From: Solirubrobacter deserti
Lineage (GTDB): Bacteria > Actinomycetota > Thermoleophilia > Solirubrobacterales > Solirubrobacteraceae
Reading direction: 5' to 3'
NCBI RefSeq assembly: GCF_027587175.1
Contig: NZ_JAPCID010000006.1
Coordinates: forward strand, 62,001-126,000
Length of the DNA: 64,000 nt
The notes under the pieces were generated by a model. That model had not been told where the DNA came from, made no database searches, and saw nothing but the letters and a program-made list of their open reading frames with translations. Shown piece after piece: positions 17,470 through 26,800 of this stretch. The translations under genes were made by a program, and so were the position numbers. The first letter of the stretch is position 1, and each line of letters begins with the position of its first letter.

Positions 17470-17600
17470 TGACGCGTCCCGTCGGTGGGGGACCCGCGAA
17501 AGGGACGGCGTTCTGGCTCCCGGGAATTGGCTTCCCGGTCACAGTGGCGCGACCGCGCCGGACTCTCACCGGCTTCCCCGCACCCTCGCGGCTGACGGCC
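17470..17600 (-). promoter_or_regulatory. Cobalamin (AdoCbl) riboswitch in the leader of the cob operon
   Basis: Read on the minus strand, the leader contains the conserved core pieces in order: GGGAAGCCGGTGAGAGTCCG, then GCGCCACTGTGACCGGGAAG, then the B12-box-like GGGAGCCAGAACGCC. After the core, CGTCCC (17474-17479) and GGGACG (17502-17507) can pair to form an expression-platform hairpin just before the AGGAGG of cobC. Bound adenosylcobalamin should lower expression of the whole minus-strand operon. No uridine tract follows, so control of translation or Rho access is more likely than an intrinsic terminator. Confidence 0.93.
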
Positions 17601-17602
17601 CG

Positions 17603-17610
17603 AGCATACT
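17603..17610. promoter_or_regulatory. Overlapping divergent -10 elements for the cob operon and cobT
   Basis: The octamer AGCATACT reads TATGCT on the minus strand, a good -10 that would start RNA right at the riboswitch 5' end. It reads CATACT on the plus strand, a fair -10 for a near-leaderless cobT mRNA (GTG at 17619). Clear -35 boxes were not found, so the assignment is tentative. Confidence 0.45.
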
Positions 17611-17618
17611 GCGCAGCC

Positions 17619-18638
17619 GTGAACGTCGAGATCCAACCCGTCAGCGAAACCGCGATCGCCGCCGCCCGCGAGCGTCAGTCCCAGCTCGTCAAACCGCCCG
17701 GCAGCCTGGGCCGGCTGGAGGAGCTCGCGCTCTGGCTCGCCGGCGTCACCGGTGAGGAGCGGCCCAAGGTGCGTGCGCGGATCGTCGTCGCGGCGGCCGA
17801 CCACGGCGTCGCGGCCGAGGGCGTCAGCGCGTTCCCGCCCGAGGTCACCGCCCAGATGCTCGCGACGTTCCTCTCCGGCGGCGGCGCCGTGTCCACGCTG
17901 GCCCGCGAGACGCAAGCGGATCTGGTCTGCGTCGACGCCGGGGTGAACGCGAGCACGACCCACCTCGACGTCGTCCACACCGGCCTGAAGCCGAGCGCGA
18001 ACCTCGCCAATGAGCCCGCGCTCAGCCAGGACGACGTCCGCCACGCCATCAAGGTCGGCATGAAGCTCGCCGCCACCGCGCACAACGACGGCCTCACGAT
18101 CCTCGCCGGCGGCGAGATGGGCATCGGCAACACGACGCCCGCGACCGCCCTCGCCTGCTGGCTGACCGGGGGCGATCCGGCCGAGCTGACCGGGCCCGGC
18201 ACGGGCCTGGACCCCGAGGGCGTGCAGCGCAAGGCCGAGGTGGTGCGGCGCGCGCTCGCCCGCGACGAGTCCAGGACCGCCCTCGCTGCCCTCGCCTCCC
18301 TGGGCGGCGGCGAGATCGCCCTGCTCACCGGGCTCGCGCTCGGCGCGGGCCGCTACGGGCTCGGCTACGTGTGCGACGGCGTGATCGCCACCGCCGCCGC
18401 GGCGGTCGCCGCCGCGATCGCGCCCGACCTCAAGCCGCGCCTGGTGGCCGGCCACCGCTCGCCCGAGCCGGCGCACACGAAGCTGCTCGCCCATCTGGAT
18501 TTGAACCCGATCCTCGACCTGCAGATGCGCCTCGGCGAGGCCAGCGGCGCCGCGGCCGCGCTCGCCATCCTCAAGCTCGCCGCCGCCGCCCACGACGGCA
18601 TGCACACGTTCGCCGAAGCCGGAGTCTCCACGGGATGA
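17619..18638 (+). CDS. cobT: Nicotinate-nucleotide-dimethylbenzimidazole phosphoribosyltransferase
   Basis: A 339-residue CobT. It begins VNVEIQPVSETAIAAARERQ and has VKPPGSLGRLEELA, AAADHGVAAEGVSAFPPEVT and the family signature GGEMGIGNTTPATAL. It makes alpha-ribazole phosphate for the lower ligand. The GTG at 17619 matches the family start; the upstream open frame runs through the riboswitch on the opposite strand and is rejected. It is transcribed away from the main operon from a shared region, with no leader long enough to contain its own riboswitch. Confidence 0.93.
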   Translation: MNVEIQPVSETAIAAARERQSQLVKPPGSLGRLEELALWLAGVTGEERPKVRARIVVAAADHGVAAEGVSAFPPEVTAQMLATFLSGGGAVSTLARETQADLVCVDAGVNASTTHLDVVHTGLKPSANLANEPALSQDDVRHAIKVGMKLAATAHNDGLTILAGGEMGIGNTTPATALACWLTGGDPAELTGPGTGLDPEGVQRKAEVVRRALARDESRTALAALASLGGGEIALLTGLALGAGRYGLGYVCDGVIATAAAAVAAAIAPDLKPRLVAGHRSPEPAHTKLLAHLDLNPILDLQMRLGEASGAAAALAILKLAAAAHDGMHTFAEAGVSTG

Positions 18639-18871
18639 TCAGCACTTCAGCCGACATCATCGAGCGCATCTACGCGTCCGGCGACACGATCCCGGTGAGC
18701 GAGCTGGACCCCGCGTTCTTCGACCTCTCCAGCGGCGTCGCCGGCGAGATCGTCCAGGCATTGGCGAACTACCGGCTGACCGCGACGATCGTCGGCGAGC
18801 TGCCACCGCACAGCACCCACTTCGCCGACTTCGCCCGCGAGGTCCCACAGCTCACGTTCCGTCCGGCATAG
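18635..18871 (+). CDS. Small DUF4180-like protein
   Basis: A 78-residue protein whose ATG overlaps the cobT stop as ATGA, so it is probably co-expressed with cobT. The segment DPAFFDLSSGVAGEIVQALA followed by TATIVGEL resembles DUF4180, whose members also carry FFDL..G.AGEI and AIVG motifs. That family has no known activity. The C-terminus ends HFADFAREVPQLTFRPA. It converges on the tetR gene with a 20-base tail overlap. The family call is from memory of the motif and has not been searched. Confidence 0.65.
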   Translation: MISTSADIIERIYASGDTIPVSELDPAFFDLSSGVAGEIVQALANYRLTATIVGELPPHSTHFADFAREVPQLTFRPA

Positions 18872-19445
18872 CGTCGCGCCACGGCCGCTCGATGTCCGCC
18901 GGCGCCAGCGGGCGGCCCGGCAACGGCGGCGCGTCGACCAGCGCCAGCGCCTGCAGCACGAGCTCCAGGTAGCGCTCGTCCATCCCGGCCAGCCCTGCGA
19001 CGAGCAGGCTGAGGTCGGCGCCGCTGACGTCCGCGCGCATCGTGCCCGCCGCGACCGCCCGGTCCACGAGCGCCTGCACCGCCTCGTTGCCTTCGCGCGC
19101 GAGCACGAACTGTGCCTCGACCGGCTCGAACATCCCGAGCAGGCTCGACAGCTGGGTCGTGCCCGAGCTCCGATACCAGCGCAGGAACCCGGCGATCGCC
19201 TCGAACGGGTCGGCGGCGCCGGCGGCGGCCAGCGCGGCGTCGCGGATGCGCTCCATGCCGTCCTCGCAGACTCGGGCGAGCAGCTCCTCCTTGGACCGGT
19301 AGCGGCGGTAGAGCGTCGCCTGCCCGACGCCCGCGCGCCGCGCCACGGCCGACATCGGCGCCGCCGGATCGCGCGCGTAGACCTCCAGCGCCGCCTGCAG
19401 CACGCGCTCGTCGTTGCGCCGCGCTTCAGCCTCACGACCTCGCAT
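18852..19445 (-). CDS. TetR-family transcriptional regulator
   Basis: A 197-residue regulator. Residues 1-60 form the helix-turn-helix: MSAVARRAGVGQATLYRRYRSKEELLARV. The remainder is a helical ligand domain rich in Ala and Leu. It is divergent from a dehydrogenase/NmrA pair, and the 66-base gap holds two matching 17-bp palindromes, so it very likely represses both itself and that pair and releases them on binding a small electrophile or quinone-like ligand. The ligand cannot be read from sequence. Confidence 0.9.
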   Translation of the reverse strand: MRGREAEARRNDERVLQAALEVYARDPAAPMSAVARRAGVGQATLYRRYRSKEELLARVCEDGMERIRDAALAAAGAADPFEAIAGFLRWYRSSGTTQLSSLLGMFEPVEAQFVLAREGNEAVQALVDRAVAAGTMRADVSGADLSLLVAGLAGMDERYLELVLQALALVDAPPLPGRPLAPADIERPWRDAMPDGT

Positions 19446-19448
19446 GAA

Positions 19449-19497
19449 CGGACAATCCTAGTCCGATCAGCTACGGTGAACGGACAAATCGAGTCCG
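19449..19497. promoter_or_regulatory. Twin TetR operators
   Basis: Two copies of CGGAC-N7-GTCCG lie at 19449-19465 and 19481-19497, with centres 32 bp apart (about three helical turns). The second extends to a perfect AACGGAC-N7-GTCCGTT. They fill the gap between the divergent tetR and dehydrogenase genes. The first begins 4 bp upstream of the tetR ATG and the second ends 15 bp before the dehydrogenase ATG. Confidence 0.85.
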
Positions 19498-19511
19498 TTA
19501 GGAGCTGAGCC

Positions 19512-20420
19512 ATGCGCGCCATCGAGGTCACCCGCTTCGGACCGCCCGAGGTCCTGGAGCCCAGGCAGCGGCCCGAGCCGACGCCAACCGAGGGCGAGGT
19601 CCTGATCGAGGTCGAACTGGCCGAGGTGCTGTTCCTGGACACGCAGCTCCGCGCCGGTTGGGGACGGGACTTCTTCGCGGTCGAGCCGCCGTTCGTGCCG
19701 GGTGTCGGCGTGGCGGGAACCATCGACGGCCGCCGCGTGATCGCCGGCACCTCGCGCTCCGGCGCGTACAGCGGCGGTGGGTACGCGGAGCTCGCCGCCG
19801 CGCCCGCCGACATGGTGTTCGACGTCCCCGCCGGGGTCAGGAGCGCCGACGCGCTCGCCGCCCTGCACGACGGCATGATGGCCTTCAGCCGTCTCGGACA
19901 CACGCCGGTCCGGCCGGGCGACCGCGCGCTCGTGACCGCGGCGGCCGGCGGGATCGGCGTCTGGCTCGTGCCGCTGCTGCGCGCCGCCGGCGCCACCGTG
20001 ATCGCCGCCGCCCGCGGTGCCGAGAAGCTCGAGCTGGCTCGGTCCCGCGGTGCCCACACGACCGTCGACTACTCGGAGCCCGGCTGGACGGACGGGCTCG
20101 GCGAGCTGGACATCGTCTTCGACGGCGCGGGCGGCGACCCCGGCACCGCCGCGCTCGCGATCACCGCCTCGGGCGGGCGCTTCCACGCCTATGGCGCGGC
20201 CAGCGGCGACTTTCCCGCCCGCCGGGACGACGTCGAGTTCTTCGGCATCGAGACGCCGGTCGACTGGCGTGCGGCCACCACGCGCGCGCTGCACGCGCTC
20301 GCCGAGCGTGAGGTCGAGCCCGTGATCGGCCAGTCCGTCCCACTCGAGGACGCGGCCGCGGCCCACGCCGCGATCGCCGACCGCAGCGTGCTCGGCAAGA
20401 CGCTGCTGGAGGTCCGATGA
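19512..20420 (+). CDS. MDR-family NADPH:quinone reductase / alcohol dehydrogenase
   Basis: A 302-residue medium-chain reductase. It has the N-terminal GroES-like fold (MRAIEVTRFGPPEVLE...PFVPGVGVAGTIDG) and a Rossmann domain with ALVTAAAGGIGVWLVPLLRA, then the AAARGAEKLELARSRGA segment that reads the NADP phosphate. No zinc-ligand cysteine cluster is visible, so the zinc-free quinone oxidoreductase branch is likely. AGGAGC lies about 5 bases before the ATG. The next gene overlaps by four bases. Control by the adjacent TetR protein is inferred from the operators. Confidence 0.85.
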   Translation: MRAIEVTRFGPPEVLEPRQRPEPTPTEGEVLIEVELAEVLFLDTQLRAGWGRDFFAVEPPFVPGVGVAGTIDGRRVIAGTSRSGAYSGGGYAELAAAPADMVFDVPAGVRSADALAALHDGMMAFSRLGHTPVRPGDRALVTAAAGGIGVWLVPLLRAAGATVIAAARGAEKLELARSRGAHTTVDYSEPGWTDGLGELDIVFDGAGGDPGTAALAITASGGRFHAYGAASGDFPARRDDVEFFGIETPVDWRAATTRALHALAEREVEPVIGQSVPLEDAAAAHAAIADRSVLGKTLLEVR

Positions 20421-21154
20421 AGATCCTCGTCGTCGGCTCCGGCGGCACGGTCGGTCGCGCGCTGGTCCCGCTGCTGCACGAGCACGACGTCGTCCGCTTC
20501 CAGGGCGACATCCGGGACGCCGAGTTCGTCTCCGCCGACGCCGTCTTCCTGCTGTGGCCGTTCTTCACGCCCGACGGCGCCGACGCGGTGATCGACGCGC
20601 TCGCGACCCGCACCGGCCACGTCGTCTACCTCTCGTCCGAGTCGGCGACCCCCGCATCGGTGTGGGGCGAGATCGAGGCACGCATCCGGGCCACGCGCCT
20701 GGAGTGGACGTTCCTGCGCCCGACCGGCTTCGCCAAGAACACGTTGATCTGGGCCGACCAGATCCGTTCCGGCGTCGTGCGGTGGCCGTTCGGCCAGGCC
20801 GCCCGCTCGCTGATCGACGAGCGCGACCTCGCCGCCGTCGCCGCCCGCGCGCTCACCGAGCGCCACGCCGGCGCGACGCACGTCATCACCGGCCCGGAAG
20901 CCGTCAGGCAGGCGGAGCAGGTCCGCCTCATCGGCGAGGCCATCGGCATGCCCGTGCGCTGGGAGGAGCAGCCGCGCGACGCTGCCCGTGACGCCCTGGT
21001 GCCCGTCTTCGGCGACGCCACCGACGCCGCGCTGGACACGTGGGAGCGCTTCATCGCGCAGCCGGAGACCGTCACCGACACCGTGCTGACCGTCACGGGT
21101 CGCCCGGCCGGCTCATTTCGTGCCTGGGCGCGCGACAACGCGGACGCCTTCTGA
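20417..21154 (+). CDS. NmrA-like NAD(P)-binding protein
   Basis: A 245-residue short-chain-like protein beginning MKILVVGSGGTVGRALVPLL, a glycine-rich nucleotide loop. It continues with VVYLSSESATPASVWGEIE and WTFLRPTGFAKNTLIWADQI, the pattern of NmrA/azoreductase-like atypical SDR proteins. The catalytic Tyr-x3-Lys of classical SDRs is not visible, so it may be a redox sensor or a reductase with another chemistry. It overlaps the upstream reductase as ATGA, and both should be released by the same TetR operator. Confidence 0.8.
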   Translation: MKILVVGSGGTVGRALVPLLHEHDVVRFQGDIRDAEFVSADAVFLLWPFFTPDGADAVIDALATRTGHVVYLSSESATPASVWGEIEARIRATRLEWTFLRPTGFAKNTLIWADQIRSGVVRWPFGQAARSLIDERDLAAVAARALTERHAGATHVITGPEAVRQAEQVRLIGEAIGMPVRWEEQPRDAARDALVPVFGDATDAALDTWERFIAQPETVTDTVLTVTGRPAGSFRAWARDNADAF

Positions 21155-21196
21155 GACAGTCCGCGCCGGAGGAGGCCACAACTCCCGGGGGGACAC

Positions 21197-23431
21197 ATGA
21201 AGCGACTGGTGGGTGCGTTGCTGCTCGCGATGGCGGCGTGCGCGTCGACGGCGCAGGCGCAGACGACGCCGCAGTACGACTACGACGGAGCCATCCGCGA
21301 GCGGGTGTACATCCCGAACGGCCTGGACGCCGACCGCGACGGCACGGAGGACCGCACCGCGATCGAGATCATGCGGCCGAAAGAGCTGGCGAAGGACGTG
21401 CCGGCGATCATCGCGCCGAGCCCGTACTACACGAGCGCGTGCGGCCAGTTCGTCGGTGAGTGCATCGGCGACCTGGACGGCGACGGCATCAACGACCGCT
21501 GGCCGCTGTGGTACGACAACTTCTTCGTGCCGCGCGGGTACGCCGTGATCCTGGCCGAGATGGGCGGCACGGCGAACTCCACCGGCTGCGCGACCAACGG
21601 CGGCAAGGAGGACGTGCAGTCCACCAAGGTCGTGATCGACTGGCTCAACGGCCGCATCCCGGGCTACGACAAGGCCGGCGCGCCCGTCACGGCCACCTGG
21701 CACAGCAAGAAGGCGGCGATGATCGGCCGCTCCTACAACGGCACGCTGCCCAACGCGGTGGCGGCGACCGGCGTCGAGGGCCTGACCACGATCGTCCCGA
21801 TCGCCGCGATCAGCTCCTGGTACGACTACAGCCGCATGGGCGGGATCATCGGTGGCACCGCCCACTACCCGGCGTGGCTGGCCAACTTCGTCACGGACGA
21901 GCCCCGCCGCGCGCTGTGCGCCGCGGTCCGCGACGACATGTCCCTGCTCGACGGCGACGCCGACGGCAACATGAACGCGTTCTGGGACGAGCGCAACTAC
22001 CGCCCGGACGCCTCCAAGGTCAAGGCGTCCGTGTTCGCCACGCACTGCCTGCAGGACGACAACGTCGACCCGGACCAGACCACCGAGTGGTGGCACGCGC
22101 TCGCGCAGCACAACGTCCCGCGCAAGCTGTGGCTGTGCCGCGAGGGCCACATCGACCCGTTCATGACCAACCGCGCCGAGTGGATGCGCCAGCTGCACGC
22201 CTGGTTCGACCACTGGCTCTACGGCGTCCAGAACGGGATCATGGAGGAGCCACGGGTCGACATCGAGGACACCAAGGACACCTGGGGCAAGTACGCCGAC
22301 TGGCCGCTCCCCGGCAGCGTGAGCACCCCGATCTACCTGCAGGGCGACACGGCGTCGTCCGCCGGCACGCTCGGCGGCCAGACCGGCGGCAAGACGGACA
22401 CGCTCCAGTTCACCGACCTGGCGAACATGAACGAGGCCAACGCGATGAACCTCGCGGCCGGCACCACGCAGACCAACCGCCGCGTGTTCGTGTCCGGCCC
22501 GCTCACCGAGGACGTGCGCGTCTCCGGCTCGCCGGTGATCGACCTGCGCGCCTCCCTCGACAAGCCGCAGTCCAACCTCACCGCGCTGCTCGTCGACTAC
22601 GGCGCGTCCACCCAGATCACACGCTCGGGTGACGGCATCTCCACGCCCGCGAACGCGCCGAGCGACTGCTGGGGCCCGAGCTCCACGCGCACCGGCCCGG
22701 ACGGCCAGGTGATGGACTGGGACTCCTGCTACCAGCAGCCGATCAAGCCCACCGTGACGGTCTCCGAGACCCAGGGCTGGCGCGTCTCGCGCGGCATCCT
22801 GGACTCGTCCAACCGCGAGTCGCTGTACTACGACGTCACCAACACGCCGGGCACGGAGTACCGCTTCCGCTTCCCGATCATGCCGGTGGACTACACGTTC
22901 CCGAAGGGCCACCGGATCGGCGTCGTCATCATCGCCAACCTCAACGCGCTGCAGCGCAACGGCACCACCGGCACGACGGTCACGCTCAACACGAAGCTGA
23001 GCAAGATCGACCTGCCGATCGTCGGCGGGCATGCGGCAGCGGTCCGCGCCGGGGCGATCGCGCCCGTCACGGCGACCGGGACCGTCGGCGGGAGCGTCCC
23101 CGCCACGCTCGCGCTCAGCGTCGGCGGTGCGGCGTTCCCGGCCTTCACGCCGGGCGTCGAGCAGGACTACACGGCGACCACGACCGCCATCGTCACGTCG
23201 AGCGCCGGCGACGCGACGCTCAGCGTCTCCGATCCCGGCCACCTGACCAACGGCGCGTTCTCGCTCACCGACCCGCTGCGGGTGGAGCTGGCCAAGACGA
23301 GCTGGACCGCGCCGACGAGCAACGAGGCCGTCGACGTCACGTTCCGCCAGCGCATCGGCCGCACCGAGCCGCTGCGCACCGGCACCTACGCCCAGACGCT
23401 CACCTTCGCGCTCGCGACGACGAACCCGTGA
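21197..23431 (+). CDS. Secreted S15-family X-Pro dipeptidyl-peptidase with C-terminal module
   Basis: A 744-residue exported protein. It has a signal peptide (MKRLVGALLLAMAACASTAQA) followed by the alpha/beta-hydrolase domain of Xaa-Pro dipeptidyl-peptidases. The nucleophile is Ser179 in MIGRSYNGTLP, with Asp at about 286-290 (CLQDDNVDPDQ) and His318 (CREGHIDPF). A jelly-roll domain follows, with RVSGSPVIDLRASLD. Residues about 631-744 are a separate beta-rich module almost identical in pattern to the end of the rhamnosidase at 23846-27229. GGGGGG-type ribosome site lies before the ATG. It probably cleaves proline-containing peptides or related amides outside the cell. Confidence 0.85.
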   Translation: MKRLVGALLLAMAACASTAQAQTTPQYDYDGAIRERVYIPNGLDADRDGTEDRTAIEIMRPKELAKDVPAIIAPSPYYTSACGQFVGECIGDLDGDGINDRWPLWYDNFFVPRGYAVILAEMGGTANSTGCATNGGKEDVQSTKVVIDWLNGRIPGYDKAGAPVTATWHSKKAAMIGRSYNGTLPNAVAATGVEGLTTIVPIAAISSWYDYSRMGGIIGGTAHYPAWLANFVTDEPRRALCAAVRDDMSLLDGDADGNMNAFWDERNYRPDASKVKASVFATHCLQDDNVDPDQTTEWWHALAQHNVPRKLWLCREGHIDPFMTNRAEWMRQLHAWFDHWLYGVQNGIMEEPRVDIEDTKDTWGKYADWPLPGSVSTPIYLQGDTASSAGTLGGQTGGKTDTLQFTDLANMNEANAMNLAAGTTQTNRRVFVSGPLTEDVRVSGSPVIDLRASLDKPQSNLTALLVDYGASTQITRSGDGISTPANAPSDCWGPSSTRTGPDGQVMDWDSCYQQPIKPTVTVSETQGWRVSRGILDSSNRESLYYDVTNTPGTEYRFRFPIMPVDYTFPKGHRIGVVIIANLNALQRNGTTGTTVTLNTKLSKIDLPIVGGHAAAVRAGAIAPVTATGTVGGSVPATLALSVGGAAFPAFTPGVEQDYTATTTAIVTSSAGDATLSVSDPGHLTNGAFSLTDPLRVELAKTSWTAPTSNEAVDVTFRQRIGRTEPLRTGTYAQTLTFALATTNP

Positions 23432-23467
23432 CGATGCGGGCGGCCGCAGACGGGGTACTAGACCTCT

Positions 23468-23830
23468 GTGGCCGCCCCAACCACCCCGCCGCTGACCGCG
23501 GAGATCCTCGACGGGCCCGTGCCCGTCATCCGGGTTCGCGGTGAGCTCGACCTGTCGACCGCGGGACGTCTGTGCCGGACGGTGGGAGCCGTCGCCGGCG
23601 TGCGGCGCCGCATGCGCGTCGTGCTGGACCTGTCGGAGCTGGCGTTCTGCGACTCGACCGGGCTGCGGGCCCTCGTCGGCGCGGTGCGGGAGGTCGAGAT
23701 CAACGGCGGCAGAGCCGCGCTCGTCGCGCCGCCGGGTGGCAAGCTCGCCCGGCTGCTCGACCTGAGCGGGCTCGGGGAGTTCCTGCGCGTCGCGCCCTCG
23801 CGAGACCTGGCGCTTAAGCGTCTTTCCTGA
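23468..23830 (+). CDS. STAS-domain anti-sigma factor antagonist
   Basis: A 120-residue single-domain STAS protein (GTG start). VIRVRGELDLSTAGRLCRTV is the typical first strand-helix, and LAFCDSTGLRALV carries the phosphorylatable serine position. Such proteins bind anti-sigma kinases and free a sigma factor. No anti-sigma or sigma gene is next to it; it sits between the S15 peptidase and the rhamnosidase. A second STAS gene lies just after the rhamnosidase, on the other strand. Confidence 0.88.
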   Translation: MAAPTTPPLTAEILDGPVPVIRVRGELDLSTAGRLCRTVGAVAGVRRRMRVVLDLSELAFCDSTGLRALVGAVREVEINGGRAALVAPPGGKLARLLDLSGLGEFLRVAPSRDLALKRLS

Positions 23831-23845
23831 TCGAATAGCTCCTCA

Positions 23846-26800
23846 ATGAGGAGAGTTCTGATCGCTGCGGTGATCGTTTTGGCCTGCCCGGCCGGCGCGA
23901 TGGCTGCGACACCGGCCGGCCTGACGGTCGAGCACCAGACACAACCGCTGGCGGTTGAAGCCGCGGCGCCGCTGCTCGGATGGCACGGCGCCGGTGACGC
24001 GTACCAGGTCAAGGTCGGCACGAGCCCGCAGAGGCTGGGGGACGTCTGGGACTCGGGGAAGGTGACCTCGAGCGAGTCCGTGAACGTGCCCTACGGCGGC
24101 CCGCCGCTGCCCGCCGCCACGCGCCTGTACTGGACCGTCCGCACGTTCGACGGCGACCGCGCCTCCGCCTACGCGCCGCCGGCGAGCTTCGGGACCGCGG
24201 TCAAGTCGAGCTGGACCGCGACGCCCATCTGGTCCTCCGCGCCGGTCCTCGGCTCCGACTACGACGTCGAGCTCGACTTCACCGTCACCACCGTCGCCGC
24301 CGGCGTCAAGTTCCGCGTCAACGGCCCCAACGCCTTCATGTGGCAGATCCGCGGCGACGCCTCCAACGAGCTGCGCCCCCACGTGCAGGTCAACGGCACC
24401 TACTCGCAGCTGAAGGCCGTCAAGCTGCCGATGACGATCGGGCTCAACACCAAGCACAAGCTGCGCATCAACGCCGCCGGCTCGACCATCCGCACCTACA
24501 TCGACGACGTGCTCGTGGACACGACGGTGGACGCGCGCAACCCGGCCGGGTCGATCGGCTTCCGGCACGGCATGACCGAGTCCGCGCGCTTCGACAACGT
24601 CAAGGTCACCGGCGACCGCGTGCTCTACAGCAACGACTTCACCTCGGCCGGCACGGACTTCGCGTGCGGCTCGGTCAGCAACGGCGAGCTCGTGGTCGGC
24701 ACCGCGCGCGACTGCGCCTACGGCGTCACCGACAACTGGGCCTTCCTGCGCAAGGCGTTCCGCGTCGCCGACAAGCCGATCGCGTGGGCCACGGCGTACG
24801 TCTCCGGGCGCTCGACCGAGCCCGCCCGCCAGTACGTCTTCAAGCTCTCGCTCAACGGCAAGGTGGTCGGCGTCGGGCCCACGCGCGCGATCAACAACGC
24901 GACGCAGACGATGTACAACGCCTACGACGTCACGCCGTTCCTGCAGCCCGGCGACAACGCGCTCGGCGCGCTCGCCTACACGACGACCGACAAGAAGTTC
25001 ATCGCCCAGCTCGTGATCGCCTACGCGGACGGCACGCGCGAGGTGGTCAACTCGGACACGAGCTGGAAGGCGCTCTCGGGCGAGGTCGCACTCCCGCAGG
25101 CCGGCTCGGTCGGCACCAGCTACTACGCCGCGCCGGTGGAGAACATCGACGCGCGCGCCTATCCGAGCGGGTTCGACACGCCCGCCTTCGACGACGCGGC
25201 GTGGGCCGACGCTACCGCGAAGACCGCCATCCAAGGGTTGACGGGCACGCCCGCGGCGAACGTCGAACAGCGGCTGCGCGCGCCCGTGCGCGTGGTCAAG
25301 AAGGCCGACAAGCACTACTTCGTGGACTTCGGCCGGACCGTCGTGGGCGGGATGCAGCTGAGGCTGAGCGGGCCCGGGACGGTCGAGCTGCGCTACGGCG
25401 AGGAGCTCACCGACGCGACCACCGTCGACCACACGATGCGGACCGGCAACACCTACCGCGACGTCTGGACGCTGCGCCCCGGCACGCAGACCCTCAGCCC
25501 GTGGGGCTACCGCGTGTTCCGCTACGCCGAGATCATCGGGGCCGAGCCGGAGGACATCCAGGCCGCGTCGCTCGTGTACCCGTTCGACCCGAACGCGTCG
25601 TCGTGGTCGTCATCCAACGCCGACCTGGACAAGGTCGTCGACTTCAACCGCGAGGGCGTGCGCGAGCTCAACCTCGACCTGCACCTGGACTCGCCGTCCC
25701 GCGAGCGCGCCCCGTACGAGGGCGACAACCTCATCCACATGCTCATCCAGGGCTACACCGACGGCGACTGGACGCTCTCCAAGCACACGCTGCAGTGGCT
25801 CGCCGTGAATGAGACCTGGCCGACGGAATGGCGGCTGGCCAGCATCCTCTCCGCCCACGAGTACTGGCGCAACACGGGCGATCTGAAGGCCGTCGCCGAC
25901 TACTACGAGGACCTGAAGGGGTTCGTGCCGATGCGCTGGATCCGCGCGAGCGACGGCCTCGTGCAGAAGGAGCCGGGCAACAGCTCGCAGGCCAACGGCG
26001 ACCTCGTCGACTGGCCGCAGGGCGAACGCGACGGCTACGTGTTCTCCAACGTCAACACGGTCATCAACGCCTGGTCGTACAAGGCGCTGGCGGACATGGC
26101 GCAGATCGCCGCCGCGCTGGACAAGACCGAGGACGCCGCGACGTGGTCGGCGGCCGCGACGCGGCTCAAGGCCGCCATCAACACGCACCTGTTCGAGAAC
26201 GGCCGCTACAAGGACGGGCTCACCGCGAGCCACGCCTCCGTGCACGCGAGCGTGTTCGCGGTGGCGATGGGCGTCGCCGGTCCCGAGCAGCTCGGCCCGG
26301 CGACGCAGTACATCGCCGAGCGCGGCATCGCGTGCAGCGTCTTCTGCGCGAACTTCCTGATCGACGCGCTCTACGACGGCGGCCGCGCCGAGGACGCCGT
26401 GCGCCTGATGACCAGCACCGGCCAGCGCTCGTGGCTGCACATCATCGAGCAGGGCGCGGGCTCGCCGATGGAGGCGTGGGACCCGGCGCTGAAGTCCAAC
26501 ACGACGTTCTCGCACCCGTGGTCGGCTTCGCCCGCGTACCTGGTGTACCGCGGCGCGCTCGGGATCGAGGCGCTCGAGCCGGGCTACAAGCGTTTCAGCG
26601 TCAAGCCACAGCCGGGCGGGCTCACGCGCGCGGCGGGCACGACGCCGACGGTGCGAGGCGAGGTCGGCGCCGCGTTCGAGCAGCTGCCGTCCGGCCTCGA
26701 CCTCGCCGTGAAGGTGCCGGCCAACAGCACGGCGGTGGTCACGCTGCCGGGCCGGTTCCCGGTCGAGGTCGGCGCGGGCTGCCACCTGCTGTCCACGCGC

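Noticed and set aside
17447-17569. Upstream extension of the cobC phosphatase
   Set aside because: The extra residues are the riboswitch core read as protein. The phosphatase family starts at MRRLLLVRHAST.
17469-17618. Upstream extension of cobT to an earlier ATG
   Set aside because: It would translate through the complement of the cobalamin riboswitch and adds no CobT family sequence; GTG 17619 matches the family start.
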